64,000 nt of DNA, taken from Pseudomonas silesiensis (GTDB lineage Bacteria; Pseudomonadota; Gammaproteobacteria; Pseudomonadales; Pseudomonadaceae). Below, piece by piece: positions 18,382-27,770 of this stretch (the stretch's first letter is position 1; each line of letters starts with the position of its first letter). The stretch spans positions 5,027,703 through 5,091,702 of the forward strand of contig NZ_CP014870.1 in NCBI RefSeq assembly GCF_001661075.1. The letters are read 5' to 3'. The notes under the pieces are model-generated. The model did no database searches, was not told the origin of the DNA, and was given only the letters and a program-made list of their open reading frames with translations. The position numbers and the translations under genes were made by a program.

Positions 18382-18413
18382 GTTCTGACTCTCGATTCAA
18401 TGCAGGGGCAAGG

Positions 18414-18902
18414 TTACAAACGCGGTTCGACCCGCAAACGCTGAGGGTTGCTCGGCACCGGCGGGCGACCGTAACGATCGTCGCCGGCACCGCCGAAAGG
18501 CTGGTCTTCTTCAGGTTCGTCGGTCCTGGCCGCGGCTTGGGCGGCGGCCGCCTGGTCCTTGCGAGCGTTGGCGCTGCGCTCGATCATGAAACGGATCGCC
18601 ACGAACACCAGGTAGAGGCCGAACGCGAGGATGCTATACATGAACAGGTCGGAAATCGCCCGCCAGGCGTTGTTGCCGACCTTGAACAACAGATCCAGGG
18701 CCGTGATGGCGATAGCCGGGGCGACCTTTTCCTTCACCGGGTCGATGATGGTCGGGCTGAACAGCAACACGACCATCAGCAGCCGCAGCGGCTCACGCAG
18801 CCAGCGCCACATCCAGCGGGTCATGCGCATCCACACTAACAGGCAGCCTAAAGCGGCGAAGGCGTAGAGGCCCCAAGCGATCAGATAGTCGTTCTCGGTC
18901 AT
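18414..18902 (-). CDS. Conserved membrane protein of unknown function
   Basis: A 162-residue protein I do not recognise beyond being a conserved Pseudomonas type. About three hydrophobic segments lie near residues 7-25, 35-55 and 88-108, with a charged, Ala-rich, disordered C-tail (ARKDQAAAAQAAARTDEPEEDQ). I start it at 18902 (MTENDYLI); an ATG three codons earlier is also possible. It is just upstream of the amidotransferase gene and may start that three-gene unit. Confidence 0.7.
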   Translation of the reverse strand: MTENDYLIAWGLYAFAALGCLLVWMRMTRWMWRWLREPLRLLMVVLLFSPTIIDPVKEKVAPAIAITALDLLFKVGNNAWRAISDLFMYSILAFGLYLVFVAIRFMIERSANARKDQAAAAQAAARTDEPEEDQPFGGAGDDRYGRPPVPSNPQRLRVEPRL

Positions 18903-18969
18903 GGTGTCCATGGCAAGGCAGGCAAAGAGGCGCTTATAGTAACGACTTTTCGCCCATCAGGCTTGCTCC

Positions 18970-19064
18970 CTGTAGGAGCGAGGCTTGCCCGCGAAGAACG
19001 ATAACGCAGTGCGACAGATACACCGCAGCGCTCGGTTCGCCGGCAAGCCTGGCTCCTACAGGGG
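18970..19064. repeat. REP pair (inverted)
   Basis: The left arm TGTAGGAGCGAGGCTTGCCC and the right arm GGCAAGCCTGGCTCCTACA are inverted around a central spacer. It sits in the divergent gap between the membrane-protein gene and the oligopeptidase gene, so promoters there must coexist with the hairpin. Confidence 0.8.
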
Positions 19065-19123
19065 CTGCAGGGCACCAGACATTGCCCGCAAACCCTATTC
19101 CGCACATTGCACGAGAGCCCTTC

Positions 19124-21178
19124 ATGCCCCTATCCGCCAACGTTTCCAACGCCCCGATCGCCCGCAAGGCCGAAGGCGATGACCCGTATGCCTGGCTCCA
19201 GGACCGCGACACCGACTCGGTGCTCGACTACCTGAAAGCGGAAAACCATTATCAAGAGGCGCAAACCGCCGATCAGGCCGGGCTGCGCGAGACCCTGTTC
19301 GAAGAGATCAAGGGCCGGATTCTCGAAACCGACCTGTCGCTGCCCTCCCCCTGGGGGCCGTACCTGTATTACACGCGCACCACGGCAGGTGACGAATACG
19401 CCCGTCACTACCGCTGCCCGCGCCCGGCCGACGACAGCCTGCAGCTCGACGAAAGCCATGAGCAACTGTTGCTGGACCCGAACGAACTGGCCAAGGGCGG
19501 CTTCTTTTCCCTGGGCGCGTTCAGTATCAGCCCGGACCACCAACGCCTGGCGTACAGCATCGACTCCACGGGCGATGAGATTTTCACGCTGTTCGTGAAG
19601 GAATTGTCCAACGGTCGTGTCAGCGAACTGGAATTCCAGGACTGCGACGGCAGCATGACCTGGGCCAACGACAGCCTGACGCTGTTCTTCGGCGAACTGG
19701 ACGACACCCACCGCCCGCACAAACTGTACCGCTATCGACTCGATGGCACGGCGGCCGAAGAAGTGTTCCATGAACCGGACGGTCGATTCTTCATGCACTG
19801 CTACCGGTCCAGTTCCGAGCAGCAATTACTGCTGTCCCTGGGCAGCAAGACGACCAGCGAAGTCTGGGTGCTTGACGCGTTTCAGCCGCAGCAGGGCTTT
19901 GCCTGCGTAGCGCCGCGGGTTGAAGACCATGAATACGATGTCGACCATGGTGTGCTCGACGGTGTCTGGACCTGGTTCATTCGCACCAATCGCGACGGCA
20001 TCAACTTTGCCCTGTACACGGCCGTCGATACCGGCGTCGCGCCAACCCTGGCCGACTGGCAGAACCTGATCCCCCACAGCGACACCACGATGATTGACGG
20101 CATGAGCCTGAATGCCGAGGCCATGACCCTGAGCCTGCGGGTCGGTGGCTTGCCGGTGATCGAAGTGCATCCGCAAGACCTGCCGAGCTACCGTGTGCAA
20201 CTGCCGGATGCGGCCTACAGCCTTCACGTGCAGAACAGCCTGGAATTCGTCAGCGACAGGATTCGCCTGCGTTACGAAGCGTTGAACCGTCCGGCGCAAA
20301 TCCGCCAGCTGGGACTGGCCACCGGCGAGCAGAAAGTCCTCAAGCAAACTCCGGTACTGGGCCCGTTCGATGCCGACGCCTATGTCAGCCAGCGTCTGTG
20401 GGCGACGGCGCCCGACGGTACGCAAGTGCCGATCAGCCTCGTCGTCAAACGCGAAGCCCTCGGAAAGCCGACGCCCCTTTATTTGTACGGCTACGGTGCG
20501 TATGGCGAAAGCCTCGACCCGTGGTTCTCCCACGCGCGCCTGAGCCTGCTGGATCGTGGCGTGGCGTTTGCCATCGCTCACGTGCGGGGTGGCGGTGAGC
20601 TGGGCGAAGCCTGGTATCGCGCCGGCAAACAGGAACACAAGCACAACACCTTCAGCGACTTCATCGCCTGCGCCGAGCACTTGATCGACAATGGCTTCAC
20701 CACATCGAGGCAACTGGCGATCAGCGGCGGTAGCGCCGGTGGATTGCTGATCGGCGCCGTCCTCAACATGCGGCCGGAGTTGTTCGGCGCAGCGATTGCC
20801 GAAGTGCCGTTCGTCGACGTGCTCAATACCATGCTCGACCCGGATCTGCCGTTGACCGTCACCGAGTACGACGAGTGGGGCAATCCACAGGAAGCGGACG
20901 TCTATGAGCGGATCAAGGCTTACGCCCCGTACGAAAACGTCACCGCGCAGGCTTATCCGGCGACCCTGGTGATTGCCGGCTACAACGACAGTCGCGTGCA
21001 GTACTGGGAAGCGGCCAAGTGGGTGGCCAGGTTGCGTGCGACCAAAACCGACACCAATCCCCTGTTGCTCAAGACCGAATTGGGCGCCGGGCACGGCGGG
21101 ATGAGCGGGCGGTACCAAGGGTTGCGTGACGTCGCACTCGAATATGCATTTGTTTTTAAAGTCTTGGGCATTGCCTGA
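19124..21178 (+). CDS. Oligopeptidase B-like S9 serine peptidase
   Basis: A 684-residue S9A-family peptidase: an N-terminal seven-bladed propeller (about residues 65-400) gating a C-terminal alpha/beta hydrolase. The nucleophile elbow is SGGSAGG, the acid VIAGYNDSRVQ and the histidine ELGAGHGGMSGR, giving a complete triad. It should cleave peptides, probably after basic residues as in oligopeptidase B (PtrB), in the cytoplasm. I chose the ATG at 19124; a start at 19082 would extend into REP-adjacent sequence. Confidence 0.9.
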   Translation: MPLSANVSNAPIARKAEGDDPYAWLQDRDTDSVLDYLKAENHYQEAQTADQAGLRETLFEEIKGRILETDLSLPSPWGPYLYYTRTTAGDEYARHYRCPRPADDSLQLDESHEQLLLDPNELAKGGFFSLGAFSISPDHQRLAYSIDSTGDEIFTLFVKELSNGRVSELEFQDCDGSMTWANDSLTLFFGELDDTHRPHKLYRYRLDGTAAEEVFHEPDGRFFMHCYRSSSEQQLLLSLGSKTTSEVWVLDAFQPQQGFACVAPRVEDHEYDVDHGVLDGVWTWFIRTNRDGINFALYTAVDTGVAPTLADWQNLIPHSDTTMIDGMSLNAEAMTLSLRVGGLPVIEVHPQDLPSYRVQLPDAAYSLHVQNSLEFVSDRIRLRYEALNRPAQIRQLGLATGEQKVLKQTPVLGPFDADAYVSQRLWATAPDGTQVPISLVVKREALGKPTPLYLYGYGAYGESLDPWFSHARLSLLDRGVAFAIAHVRGGGELGEAWYRAGKQEHKHNTFSDFIACAEHLIDNGFTTSRQLAISGGSAGGLLIGAVLNMRPELFGAAIAEVPFVDVLNTMLDPDLPLTVTEYDEWGNPQEADVYERIKAYAPYENVTAQAYPATLVIAGYNDSRVQYWEAAKWVARLRATKTDTNPLLLKTELGAGHGGMSGRYQGLRDVALEYAFVFKVLGIA

Positions 21179-21235
21179 GAAAACTGGCCCTGTTGCCCGA
21201 TCTCGGACCAGGGCGGACGGCCAATCGTCCTCGCT

Positions 21236-21526
21236 TTAACCGCCCGGCGACTTGATCTTGGTGCCGTTCTGCTCAAGCCCCGGCAACGTCTGGTCCTTGG
21301 GCGGGTTGGGCATTTCGATCGGCGGCAACAACGGCGGACCGCCACTGCCGGGTCCGGCCTTGGGCACGCTGATCGGGGTGATTTGCGGGTATGGCGTCGG
21401 CGTCGCGGTGCCCGGCGACCCGGGCAATGGCCCGGGGCTGGTGGGAATGGTGGGTTGTTCCTGGGCCTGCACTGCAGTTATCGAGAGCGCGGCCAGGGCA
21501 ATGACCGTTAGAATGGTGCGCTTCAT
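21236..21526 (-). CDS. Small proline-rich secreted protein
   Basis: A 96-residue protein with a clear signal peptide (MKRTILTVIALAALSITAVQAQ) and a mature part made mostly of Pro, Gly, Thr and Ser (TSPGPLPGSPGTATPTPYPQ). It is probably a disordered periplasmic or surface protein. I do not know a function. The ATG at 21526 is chosen because it begins the signal peptide; the longer frame upstream lacks any protein-like sequence. Confidence 0.7.
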   Translation of the reverse strand: MKRTILTVIALAALSITAVQAQEQPTIPTSPGPLPGSPGTATPTPYPQITPISVPKAGPGSGGPPLLPPIEMPNPPKDQTLPGLEQNGTKIKSPGG

Positions 21527-21622
21527 CAATGGCTCCGTTGGCCTTGTGTCTTTTTGCAGGCTACTCTCAACCGCCGCTGTTTGCCTGCCCCTGATTGTCG
21601 AATTCCCCTCAAGAGTGCCCCA

Positions 21623-22309
21623 ATGAAACGTTTCGTCCTGCTCGACACCACTCCGATTCCTGAAAATGGCGGTGCCTTGTGCCTGTTTGAATACGGTGAG
21701 GATTTCGTCATCAAGATTCAGGGAGGCGATGGCGGGCAGTTGATGAACACGCGCATGCACGGGTCCGAAGATGCACTGGCCGAGATCCCGTGCCGCAAGG
21801 TCGCCGGGCGGCCGGCTTCACGGGTGCTGATCGGCGGCCTGGGCATGGGCTTCACGCTCGCCTCGGCCCTCAAGCATCTGGGCAAGACGGCTGAAGTGGT
21901 GGTCGCCGAACTGGTGCCCGGTGTGGTTGAGTGGAACCGTGGCCCCTTGGGCGAGAAAGCCGGCAACCCACTGCTCGACCCGCGCACGGTGATCCGCATG
22001 GAAGACGTGGCCAAGGTGCTGCAAGCCGAGCCACAGGGCTTCGATGCGATCATGCTCGACGTCGACAACGGCCCCGAAGGCCTGACCCAGAAGGCCAACA
22101 GTTGGCTCTACTCCGCTGGAGGCCTGAGCGCATGCGCCAAGGCCCTGCGCCCCAAAGGCGTGCTGGCGGTGTGGTCGGCCAGCGCTGACCGGCAGTTTTC
22201 CGACAAGCTGAAAAAAGCCGGCTTCAAGGCCGAGGAAGTGCAAGTCTTCGCCCATGGCAACAAAGGCACCCGCCACACCATCTGGATTGCCGAGAAGCTC
22301 AAGGGCTGA
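21623..22309 (+). CDS. Spermidine synthase-like SAM-dependent protein
   Basis: A 228-residue Rossmann-fold protein. The nucleotide-binding strand is VLIGGLGMGFTLASAL near residue 70, then VVVAELVPGVVEWNRG and DAIMLDVDNGPEG, resembling spermidine synthases (PABP fold) without the full polyamine-site set that I can confirm. It may aminopropylate or methylate an unknown small molecule. It diverges from the proline-rich protein gene and is followed by yajD on the same strand. Confidence 0.75.
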   Translation: MKRFVLLDTTPIPENGGALCLFEYGEDFVIKIQGGDGGQLMNTRMHGSEDALAEIPCRKVAGRPASRVLIGGLGMGFTLASALKHLGKTAEVVVAELVPGVVEWNRGPLGEKAGNPLLDPRTVIRMEDVAKVLQAEPQGFDAIMLDVDNGPEGLTQKANSWLYSAGGLSACAKALRPKGVLAVWSASADRQFSDKLKKAGFKAEEVQVFAHGNKGTRHTIWIAEKLKG

Positions 22310-22358
22310 GCTAAACTGGGCTCATAACCGTCATTAGTCTTTTTACAAAGGTGAACCC

Positions 22359-22730
22359 ATGAGTTCGTCCACCCCAACCAATACATCGAAGCTGGACCGC
22401 ATCCTCGCCGACAACCAGCGCGACAAGGAAATGGGTTACCGCGACAAGGCCCTGAAGATGTACCCGCATGTGTGCGGCCGCTGCGCCCGCGAGTTCTCTG
22501 GCAAGCGCCTGAGCGAACTGACCGTGCATCACCGCGACCACAACCACGACAACAACCCGCAGGACGGTTCCAACTGGGAACTGTTGTGCCTGTATTGCCA
22601 CGACAATGAACACTCGCGGTATACCGACCAGCAGTACTTTGGTGAAGGCTCGCTGAGCTCGCCGAAGATCGCCAAGGCGACGCATAACCCGTTTGCGGCG
22701 TTGGCTGGGCTGATGAAGAAAGACGAGTAA
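22359..22730 (+). CDS. yajD: YajD-family HNH endonuclease
   Basis: A 123-residue HNH protein. The zinc-type Cys pairs CGRCAREF and CLYCHDNEH frame the catalytic HHRDHNHDNNPQDGSN segment, so all HNH residues are present. YajD homologs are widespread, and their DNA target and role are not settled. A single complete gene ends shortly before a REP hairpin. Confidence 0.85.
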   Translation: MSSSTPTNTSKLDRILADNQRDKEMGYRDKALKMYPHVCGRCAREFSGKRLSELTVHHRDHNHDNNPQDGSNWELLCLYCHDNEHSRYTDQQYFGEGSLSSPKIAKATHNPFAALAGLMKKDE

Positions 22731-22740
22731 TATCTTCAGC

Positions 22741-22857
22741 GCCTGAACCGGCCCCTTCGCGAGCAAGCTCGCTCCCACAAGGTTCTGCGGTGTAAGCAAA
22801 ATTTGTGATCCACATCAATCACTGTGGGAGCTTGCTCGCGAAGGGGCCGGTTCAGGC
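22741..22857. repeat. REP pair with extended arms
   Basis: The arms pair from GCCTGAACCGGCCCCTTCGC at the left to its complement at 22823-22857. The inverted match exceeds the REP core by about 14 bases on the outside. The right arm lacks four bases (CGCT) found in the left. The loop is about 43 bases. Confidence 0.85.
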
Positions 22858-22932
22858 ACCACAAGTTTCAATCTGACCACCCCTCCCCCAATCCCCGTAT
22901 AATCGCGCTTTTTCCCCGAAGGCACCCCGCTC

Positions 22933-23403
22933 GTGGCAGACAAACGGTACAGCTGCATTGGTTTGTATAACCCCAAATCACCGGAAAACGTCGGTTCGGT
23001 GATGCGCGCCGCCGGCTGTTATGGCGCCGCGTCCGTGTTCTACACCGGCAAGCGTTATGAACGGGCCGCGGACTTCGTCACCGACACCAAGCGCGTGCAC
23101 TACGACATTCCGCTGATCGGCATCGACGACCTGAAGAAAATCCTGCCCCTGGGCTGCGTCCCGGTCGCGGTGGAACTGGTCGAAGGCGCCCGTTCGCTGC
23201 CGGAATACACCCACCCGGATCGTGCGCTGTACATTTTCGGCCCGGAAGACGGCTCGCTGGATCAAGATATTCGCGACTGGTGCGAAGACGTGGTCTACAT
23301 CCCGACCACCGGTTGCATGAACCTGGCAGCCACCGTCAACGTCGTGCTGTACGACCGGATGGCCAAGGGCCTCAACACCCGCTCGGGGCCTAAATTTCGT
23401 TGA
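22933..23403 (+). CDS. SpoU/TrmH-family RNA methyltransferase
   Basis: A 156-residue SPOUT methyltransferase that would 2'-O-methylate a tRNA or rRNA nucleotide with SAM. Motif 1 is NPKSPENVGSVMRAAGCYG, motif 2 ALYIFGPEDGSL and motif 3 TTGCMNLAATVNVVLYDR, which form the knot. It is near TrmL in size but its N-terminus differs, so the target is not assigned. The start is GTG at 22933; no in-frame ATG gives a complete motif 1. Confidence 0.88.
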   Translation: MADKRYSCIGLYNPKSPENVGSVMRAAGCYGAASVFYTGKRYERAADFVTDTKRVHYDIPLIGIDDLKKILPLGCVPVAVELVEGARSLPEYTHPDRALYIFGPEDGSLDQDIRDWCEDVVYIPTTGCMNLAATVNVVLYDRMAKGLNTRSGPKFR

Positions 23404-23494
23404 ATCACTGCACATCCGATGGAACAAGCCGCCCGCCTCGGCAGTCAGCTTAATTATCTATTCTTGAAGCAGCCAATCAGCCAGGAGACAGATC

Positions 23495-23872
23495 ATGAGC
23501 GAACTGACACGCGTAGAGCGCATCGAATCCACCCCGTTCCAGACTCATTCCGACCATAACGTACAGGGCTGGGAGCGCATCGGCTCCGTGGCCGGTGGCG
23601 TGGTGATGGTCACCAAGGGCCTGCGTCGCGGCGGTGTGTTCGGGTTGATTCAAGTGGCGATCGGCGGCGTGGCGCTGGCGCGCGGGATTACCGGGCACAG
23701 TTCGGTCAAGAGCCTGCTGGAGAAAAGCCGCCAGGATATGAATAACGTGCGGGCGAAAATCGAGCGGGCCGGGGAAGAGTTGGGGCGGTTGAAGGCGAAT
23801 GCCGAGGCGGCGACCAAGACGGCTACGGTGACGGGTAATGAATCTTTGACGTCGCCTAAGACCGGGGTTTGA
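23495..23872 (+). CDS. YgaP-like/DUF2892 transmembrane protein
   Basis: A 125-residue protein with the YgaP-type membrane region (VGVV then GLRRGGVFGLIQVAIGGVALARG, about residues 30-65) followed by an amphipathic, coiled-coil-like segment (LLEKSRQDMNNVRAKIERAGEELG). The family is of unknown function; the tail may mediate oligomers. AGGAG ribosome site present. Confidence 0.7.
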   Translation: MSELTRVERIESTPFQTHSDHNVQGWERIGSVAGGVVMVTKGLRRGGVFGLIQVAIGGVALARGITGHSSVKSLLEKSRQDMNNVRAKIERAGEELGRLKANAEAATKTATVTGNESLTSPKTGV

Positions 23873-23902
23873 TCCCGGATTTGCGCTGAGGCACAGGGCC
23901 TC

Positions 23903-23992
23903 TTCGCGAGCAAGCCCGCTCCCACAGTATGCGCGGTGATCACATATTATGTGTGCACCGCCGAACCCTGTGGGAGCGGGCTTGCTCGCGAA
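23903..23992. repeat. REP pair, perfect 24-bp arms
   Basis: The arms at 23903-23926 and 23969-23992 are exact complements around TTCGCGAGCAAGCCCGCTC. The spacer holds a second dyad (GCGGTG with CACCGC). It separates the convergent ends of the DUF2892 and the peptidase-like genes. Confidence 0.9.
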
Positions 23993-24000
23993 TGGCGGTA

Positions 24001-25230
24001 TTACTGAAGCAACCCGATGTCGAGGACCTTGGAAGATTCGCCAATGACACTCTCGGCTAACTGAACGAACTCCTTGGTATCGACACTTTCCAAACGCATC
24101 GCCCCACGCATCACATCATCCAGCGAACGCTTGTTGCGGGTCTGCAGGCGAATCTCGCGATCCAGCTCTTGCAGCAACAACACCGCCTTGGAAACCTGTG
24201 CCGGGTTCACTTGCTCACCGCGCAATGTCGTCACCTTCTGGCTGGCCTTGACCAGTTTGCCGTGCAAACTCTCATAGCGCTCATCACTCATGCCACCCGC
24301 CCGGCGCATCAGTTCGATCGCGTAATACTCGGCAAAGCCTTCACTGATCCAGTCACTGCGCTGCCGGTCGTTGACCCGGCCGAACACCTGAGCCAATTCT
24401 CGCACCACCGCGCTGGTACCGCTTTCGCTGACCAGCGGCAGGCGTGTGTTCAGGTAAATCGACTCGCGCAACCCCAGGCTGCCGCGCCACATCGGGTCAT
24501 TGGCACCGACGATCAGCAGCTTGGCGGGATGACGGGGGAACACCGCCTGCACTTGCGGCCAGACAAAGGTCAGCAACGTCAACACGTCCATGCGACGCAT
24601 GCCCTGGCCGCGGGGCGAGGCGACCGTGACTTCGGTTTCCCCCAACCGCGTGCGACGGCTGCCAAGGTGGCCGGCGAGCATCCAGCCGGTGGGCCGGTCG
24701 AACAATCGGGAGACGTTATCGATGCGAAATTTATTCTTGCCGATCCGCGGCCAGGCGGTTTCGACGCTTTTCCAGCCGCCGGGCAATTCGAATTCCAGGC
24801 GTGAAACCAGTTCGATGCCGTCCTGCTGATCGAGTCGGGCGGCCGGCACCAGATCGTCGCCGCGCATCAACGCCCAGGTCGGGGTCATGCGGGTGTCGAA
24901 GCTGCCGCTCTTGCGGCCGTGGCTGACCCGCACGCGGTAGGTCAGGCTGGCCTTGTCGGTGGCGGGTTGCCAGACACCGCGCACCGGCTTGCCCGGCGTG
25001 AGTTGCCATTGGCCGTCAGCCTTGAAGTCGCTGTAGTGGCTACCATCGCCCAGGTCGAAATCCAGACTGCGCACCGCCGAGCCCTGGGCCAGGGTCAGGC
25101 GCACCTCGGCCTGATCGCTTTGCGGCAACAGGCGCACGTGATAATCCAGATCGACCTTCTTCGCCGCCCACACCGGCGAGCTCAGGGCCAGCAGCCCGAT
25201 GGCCAACGCCCGGCGCAATCCCGTAGCCAT
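24001..25230 (-). CDS. M1/M61-like gluzincin with degenerate zinc site
   Basis: A 409-residue secreted protein: signal peptide (LRRALAIGLLALSSPVWAA), a beta-rich N-terminal half, and a helical C-terminal half like M1/M61 peptidases. At the place of HExxH it reads VVRELAQVFGR, so both zinc histidines are replaced (Arg, Gln), while the later WISEGFAEYYAIELM glutamate segment is kept. It is therefore probably not a peptidase, perhaps a binding protein. I chose the ATG at 25230, where the signal peptide begins. It lies 20 bases downstream of the ycgN gene on the same strand. Confidence 0.8.
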   Translation of the reverse strand: MATGLRRALAIGLLALSSPVWAAKKVDLDYHVRLLPQSDQAEVRLTLAQGSAVRSLDFDLGDGSHYSDFKADGQWQLTPGKPVRGVWQPATDKASLTYRVRVSHGRKSGSFDTRMTPTWALMRGDDLVPAARLDQQDGIELVSRLEFELPGGWKSVETAWPRIGKNKFRIDNVSRLFDRPTGWMLAGHLGSRRTRLGETEVTVASPRGQGMRRMDVLTLLTFVWPQVQAVFPRHPAKLLIVGANDPMWRGSLGLRESIYLNTRLPLVSESGTSAVVRELAQVFGRVNDRQRSDWISEGFAEYYAIELMRRAGGMSDERYESLHGKLVKASQKVTTLRGEQVNPAQVSKAVLLLQELDREIRLQTRNKRSLDDVMRGAMRLESVDTKEFVQLAESVIGESSKVLDIGLLQ

Positions 25231-25250
25231 ACACGCTCCTTGGTGAAACC

Positions 25251-25700
25251 TTAACCCGCCCGGAAAATCAGATGGTCTTCCCAATCCTCTTCGGCCACGC
25301 TGCCTTCGGCGAGCATGCGCCCGGATTGTGAAATTCGTTCGTGGTGCACGGCGTCGCGATCGCCGCACACCAGGTGGTGCCAGAGCGGCAGGTCCTTGCC
25401 CTCGCTGACCAGTCGATAACCGCAGGTCGGTGGCAGCCATTTGAACTCGTCAGCCTTGCCTGGCGTGAGCTGGATGCAGTCCGGTACGAAGTCGCGGCGG
25501 TTGGGATAATCGGTGCACTGGCAGGTTTTCAGGTCCAGCAGTTTGCAGGCAATGCGCGTGTAATAAACCGAATTATCGTCTTCATCCTCAAGCTTTTGCA
25601 GGCAGCACAGGCCACAGCCATCGCACAGCGATTCCCATTCCTCTGGATCGAGTTGATCGAGGGTTTTGCGCATCCAGAACGGTTCGACTTTAGCGGCCAT
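25251..25700 (-). CDS. ycgN: YcgN-family cysteine cluster protein (UPF0260)
   Basis: A 149-residue protein with a conserved Cys cluster: [11 protein letters not shown] near residue 26, then [14 protein letters not shown] and a late CGYRL. The pattern suggests metal or Fe-S binding, related to the CxxCxxCC proteins. Function is unknown. It is upstream of the degenerate peptidase gene, and its upstream gap to the nitroreductase gene (25701-25978) shows no additional gene I can support. Confidence 0.85.
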   Translation of the reverse strand: MAAKVEPFWMRKTLDQLDPEEWESLCDGCGLCCLQKLEDEDDNSVYYTRIACKLLDLKTCQCTDYPNRRDFVPDCIQLTPGKADEFKWLPPTCGYRLVSEGKDLPLWHHLVCGDRDAVHHERISQSGRMLAEGSVAEEDWEDHLIFRAG

Positions 25701-25978
25701 GGTTCAACATCGACATCAGGTGGTGAAAAGGCCGCCAGTCTAGTGCCAAGGCCCTTGCGGGCCAAGCATTGGCGACTGCCGGTCGACAGGGCTTGTCAGT
25801 TTTTGCGCCGCCCAGTAGCTTTGCCAGTCGCAAGGAGCCAGACCCGCGTGCCATTAACGCTCGACCGCGTTGCATTCAGGCGAACTGCCCAGGCTCTCGA
25901 CAAACCTTAACGCTCAGCTCAACTGCGCCCGCAGGTTTCAGACGACCCTCATTTCCAACCGTAGCAAGGAACCTCTTG

Positions 25979-26572
25979 ATGAGCGCTAATCCACGCGTTG
26001 CCGACCATGCCATCCATCCTCAGTTCACCGATCGCTGGTCGCCCCGCGCCTTCACCGGCGAAACCATTCCTGTCGAAACCCTGTTGAGCTTCTTCGAAGC
26101 GGCACGCTGGGCACCCTCGGCCTACAACTCGCAACCCTGGCGCTTTCTCTACGCGCGCCGCGACACGCCCAACTGGGAGCGTTACCTGGGCCTGCTGAAC
26201 GAATTCAACCGCAGCTGGGCGCAACACGCCTCGGCGCTGGTGATCGTCATTTCGAAAACCACTTTTGTGGCGCCTGGCGCCAGCGAAGAAACCCCGGCCT
26301 TGTGGCACACTTTCGACACCGGTTCGGCCTGGGGCCATCTGGCGCTGCAAGCGAGCATCAGCGGCTGGCACACCCACGGCATGGCGGGTTTCGATCAGGA
26401 ACTGGCCCGCAAAGAGCTGAACATTCCCGAAGGCTACGCGCTGCATGCAGCGGTGGCGATCGGCAAATTGGGCGACAAGGCAAGTCTGGCGGAGTACCTG
26501 CAAGCGCGTGAAGCGCCAAGCCCGCGTCGTCCGTTGAGCGAATTGGCGGCCGAAGGCGATTTCACCCTCTAA
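25979..26572 (+). CDS. Nitroreductase-family flavoprotein
   Basis: A 197-residue FMN protein of the nitroreductase superfamily. The FMN phosphate motif RWSPRAFTG is near residue 18 and the WAPSAYNSQPWRF segment near residue 40. GSAWGHLALQA and FDQELARKEL complete the family layout. It would use NAD(P)H to reduce nitro or quinone compounds, or act as a dehydrogenase, and the physiological substrate is unknown. The ATG at 25979 follows AAGGAACC. Confidence 0.85.
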   Translation: MSANPRVADHAIHPQFTDRWSPRAFTGETIPVETLLSFFEAARWAPSAYNSQPWRFLYARRDTPNWERYLGLLNEFNRSWAQHASALVIVISKTTFVAPGASEETPALWHTFDTGSAWGHLALQASISGWHTHGMAGFDQELARKELNIPEGYALHAAVAIGKLGDKASLAEYLQAREAPSPRRPLSELAAEGDFTL

Positions 26573-26587
26573 GCCACAAGGTAGAAC

Positions 26588-26678
26588 CCCCTGTAGGAGC
26601 GAGCTTGCTCGCGAGGGTGTGTCAGTAAACGTCACCGTGTCTGACACACCCTCGCGAGCTTGCTCGCTCCTACAGGGG
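26588..26678. repeat. REP pair with 38-bp arms
   Basis: The arms at 26588-26625 and 26641-26678 match over 38 bases with two mismatches at the palindrome centre (TT against AA), including the GGGTGTGTCAG part outside the core. The loop is only about 15 bases, so it forms a very stable hairpin at the 3' ends of two convergent genes. Confidence 0.9.
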
Positions 26679-26692
26679 TTTTACACGCGGTC

Positions 26693-27625
26693 TCAATACC
26701 CGCGACTGAAATCCACTTCCCCGCGCAACGCCTCACCCGCCTGATACGCCCGCACATTCTCGACAAACAACTTCACCATCATCGGTGGCGAAGTCGGTGC
26801 CGAACTGTGCCCTGTCAGCAGCAAGCCCCAGGCGGTCCAGAACGGATGACGTTGCGGCAGCGGTTCCTGACGGCAGACGTCGATCACGGCGCCTGCCAGA
26901 TGCCCTTCCTTCAAGGCCGCCACCAGATCCGCATCGACCACCGCCACGCCGCGTCCGGCATTGATGAACAAGCCGGTCGGCTTGAACAGCTTGAACAGCG
27001 CGGCGTCGTACAGATCATGGGTATTGGGCGTGTTCGGCAACAGATTGATCACGTAATCGACTTCACCGACCAGACGCGGCAAATCAGCTTGCGCCCCTAC
27101 TTCGATAAACGGCGCCTGCTCACGGGCTTCGCTGGCGATGCCATACAGCTGCACGCCAAACGGCAGCAGGAACTGCGCCACGGTCTGGCCGATGTCACCG
27201 GTGCCGACGATCAACACCTTGCGCCCTGCCAGGCTCTGCCCCTGGCGGCTGTCCCACTTGCGCTCGACCTGGCTGACCAGTCGGGGCAGCACTTCGCGCT
27301 CGTGGCCGAGCATGTAGGTGAGCACGTATTCGGCCATGACCTGGCCGAAAATCCCCACCGCCCGGGTCAGGCGATAATGCCGTGGCAAGCCGTCGGCCAA
27401 CAGCGGCGTGATACCGGCCCAGGTCGATTGCAGCCACTGCGGTTGGTGGCCCTGGCGCAACAGGGTCGCCAGCAAATCCGGCTGGCCCAGCCAGATCGGA
27501 CAATCGGCGGCCTGGCTGGCCAGTTCGGCGGAATCGCCGCTGGTCAGCACTTCCAGGTCGGGCGCTGCCTGACGTAGCAGTTGGGCGTATACGGGGTGGT
27601 CGTGTTCAGCAATCAGAACGCGCAT
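26693..27625 (-). CDS. D-2-hydroxyacid dehydrogenase (GhrA-like)
   Basis: A 310-residue NAD(P)-dependent reductase of glyoxylate/hydroxypyruvate type. The nucleotide-binding motif is VLIVGTGDIGQTVAQF near residue 140. The catalytic set includes an Arg in NAGRGVAVVDAD, a Glu in RQEPLPQRHPFW and a His in LLTGHSSAP. It would reduce 2-oxoacids to D-hydroxyacids. It stands alone, so regulation cannot be inferred. Confidence 0.88.
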   Translation of the reverse strand: MRVLIAEHDHPVYAQLLRQAAPDLEVLTSGDSAELASQAADCPIWLGQPDLLATLLRQGHQPQWLQSTWAGITPLLADGLPRHYRLTRAVGIFGQVMAEYVLTYMLGHEREVLPRLVSQVERKWDSRQGQSLAGRKVLIVGTGDIGQTVAQFLLPFGVQLYGIASEAREQAPFIEVGAQADLPRLVGEVDYVINLLPNTPNTHDLYDAALFKLFKPTGLFINAGRGVAVVDADLVAALKEGHLAGAVIDVCRQEPLPQRHPFWTAWGLLLTGHSSAPTSPPMMVKLFVENVRAYQAGEALRGEVDFSRGY

Positions 27626-27770
27626 GGTTCAAACCTTTCGAAAACAGTGCAGACGACCGCCGATGAAGTAACGCTCCATCGCCCTGGCCCGCCAAATTCA
27701 ATTCCAGTGATTCAAGAGCAGACTCTTCACAGGAGCTCTTCACAGACGCTTTGAACAGAAGCCCTGCCGA

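Noticed and set aside
22741..24000. CRISPR-like spacing of repeats
   Set aside because: The repeats are inverted REP pairs, not direct repeats with regular spacers, and no cas genes are present.
24444..25254. Several plus-strand frames opposite the peptidase-like gene
   Set aside because: Composition and lack of motifs mark them as antisense shadows.
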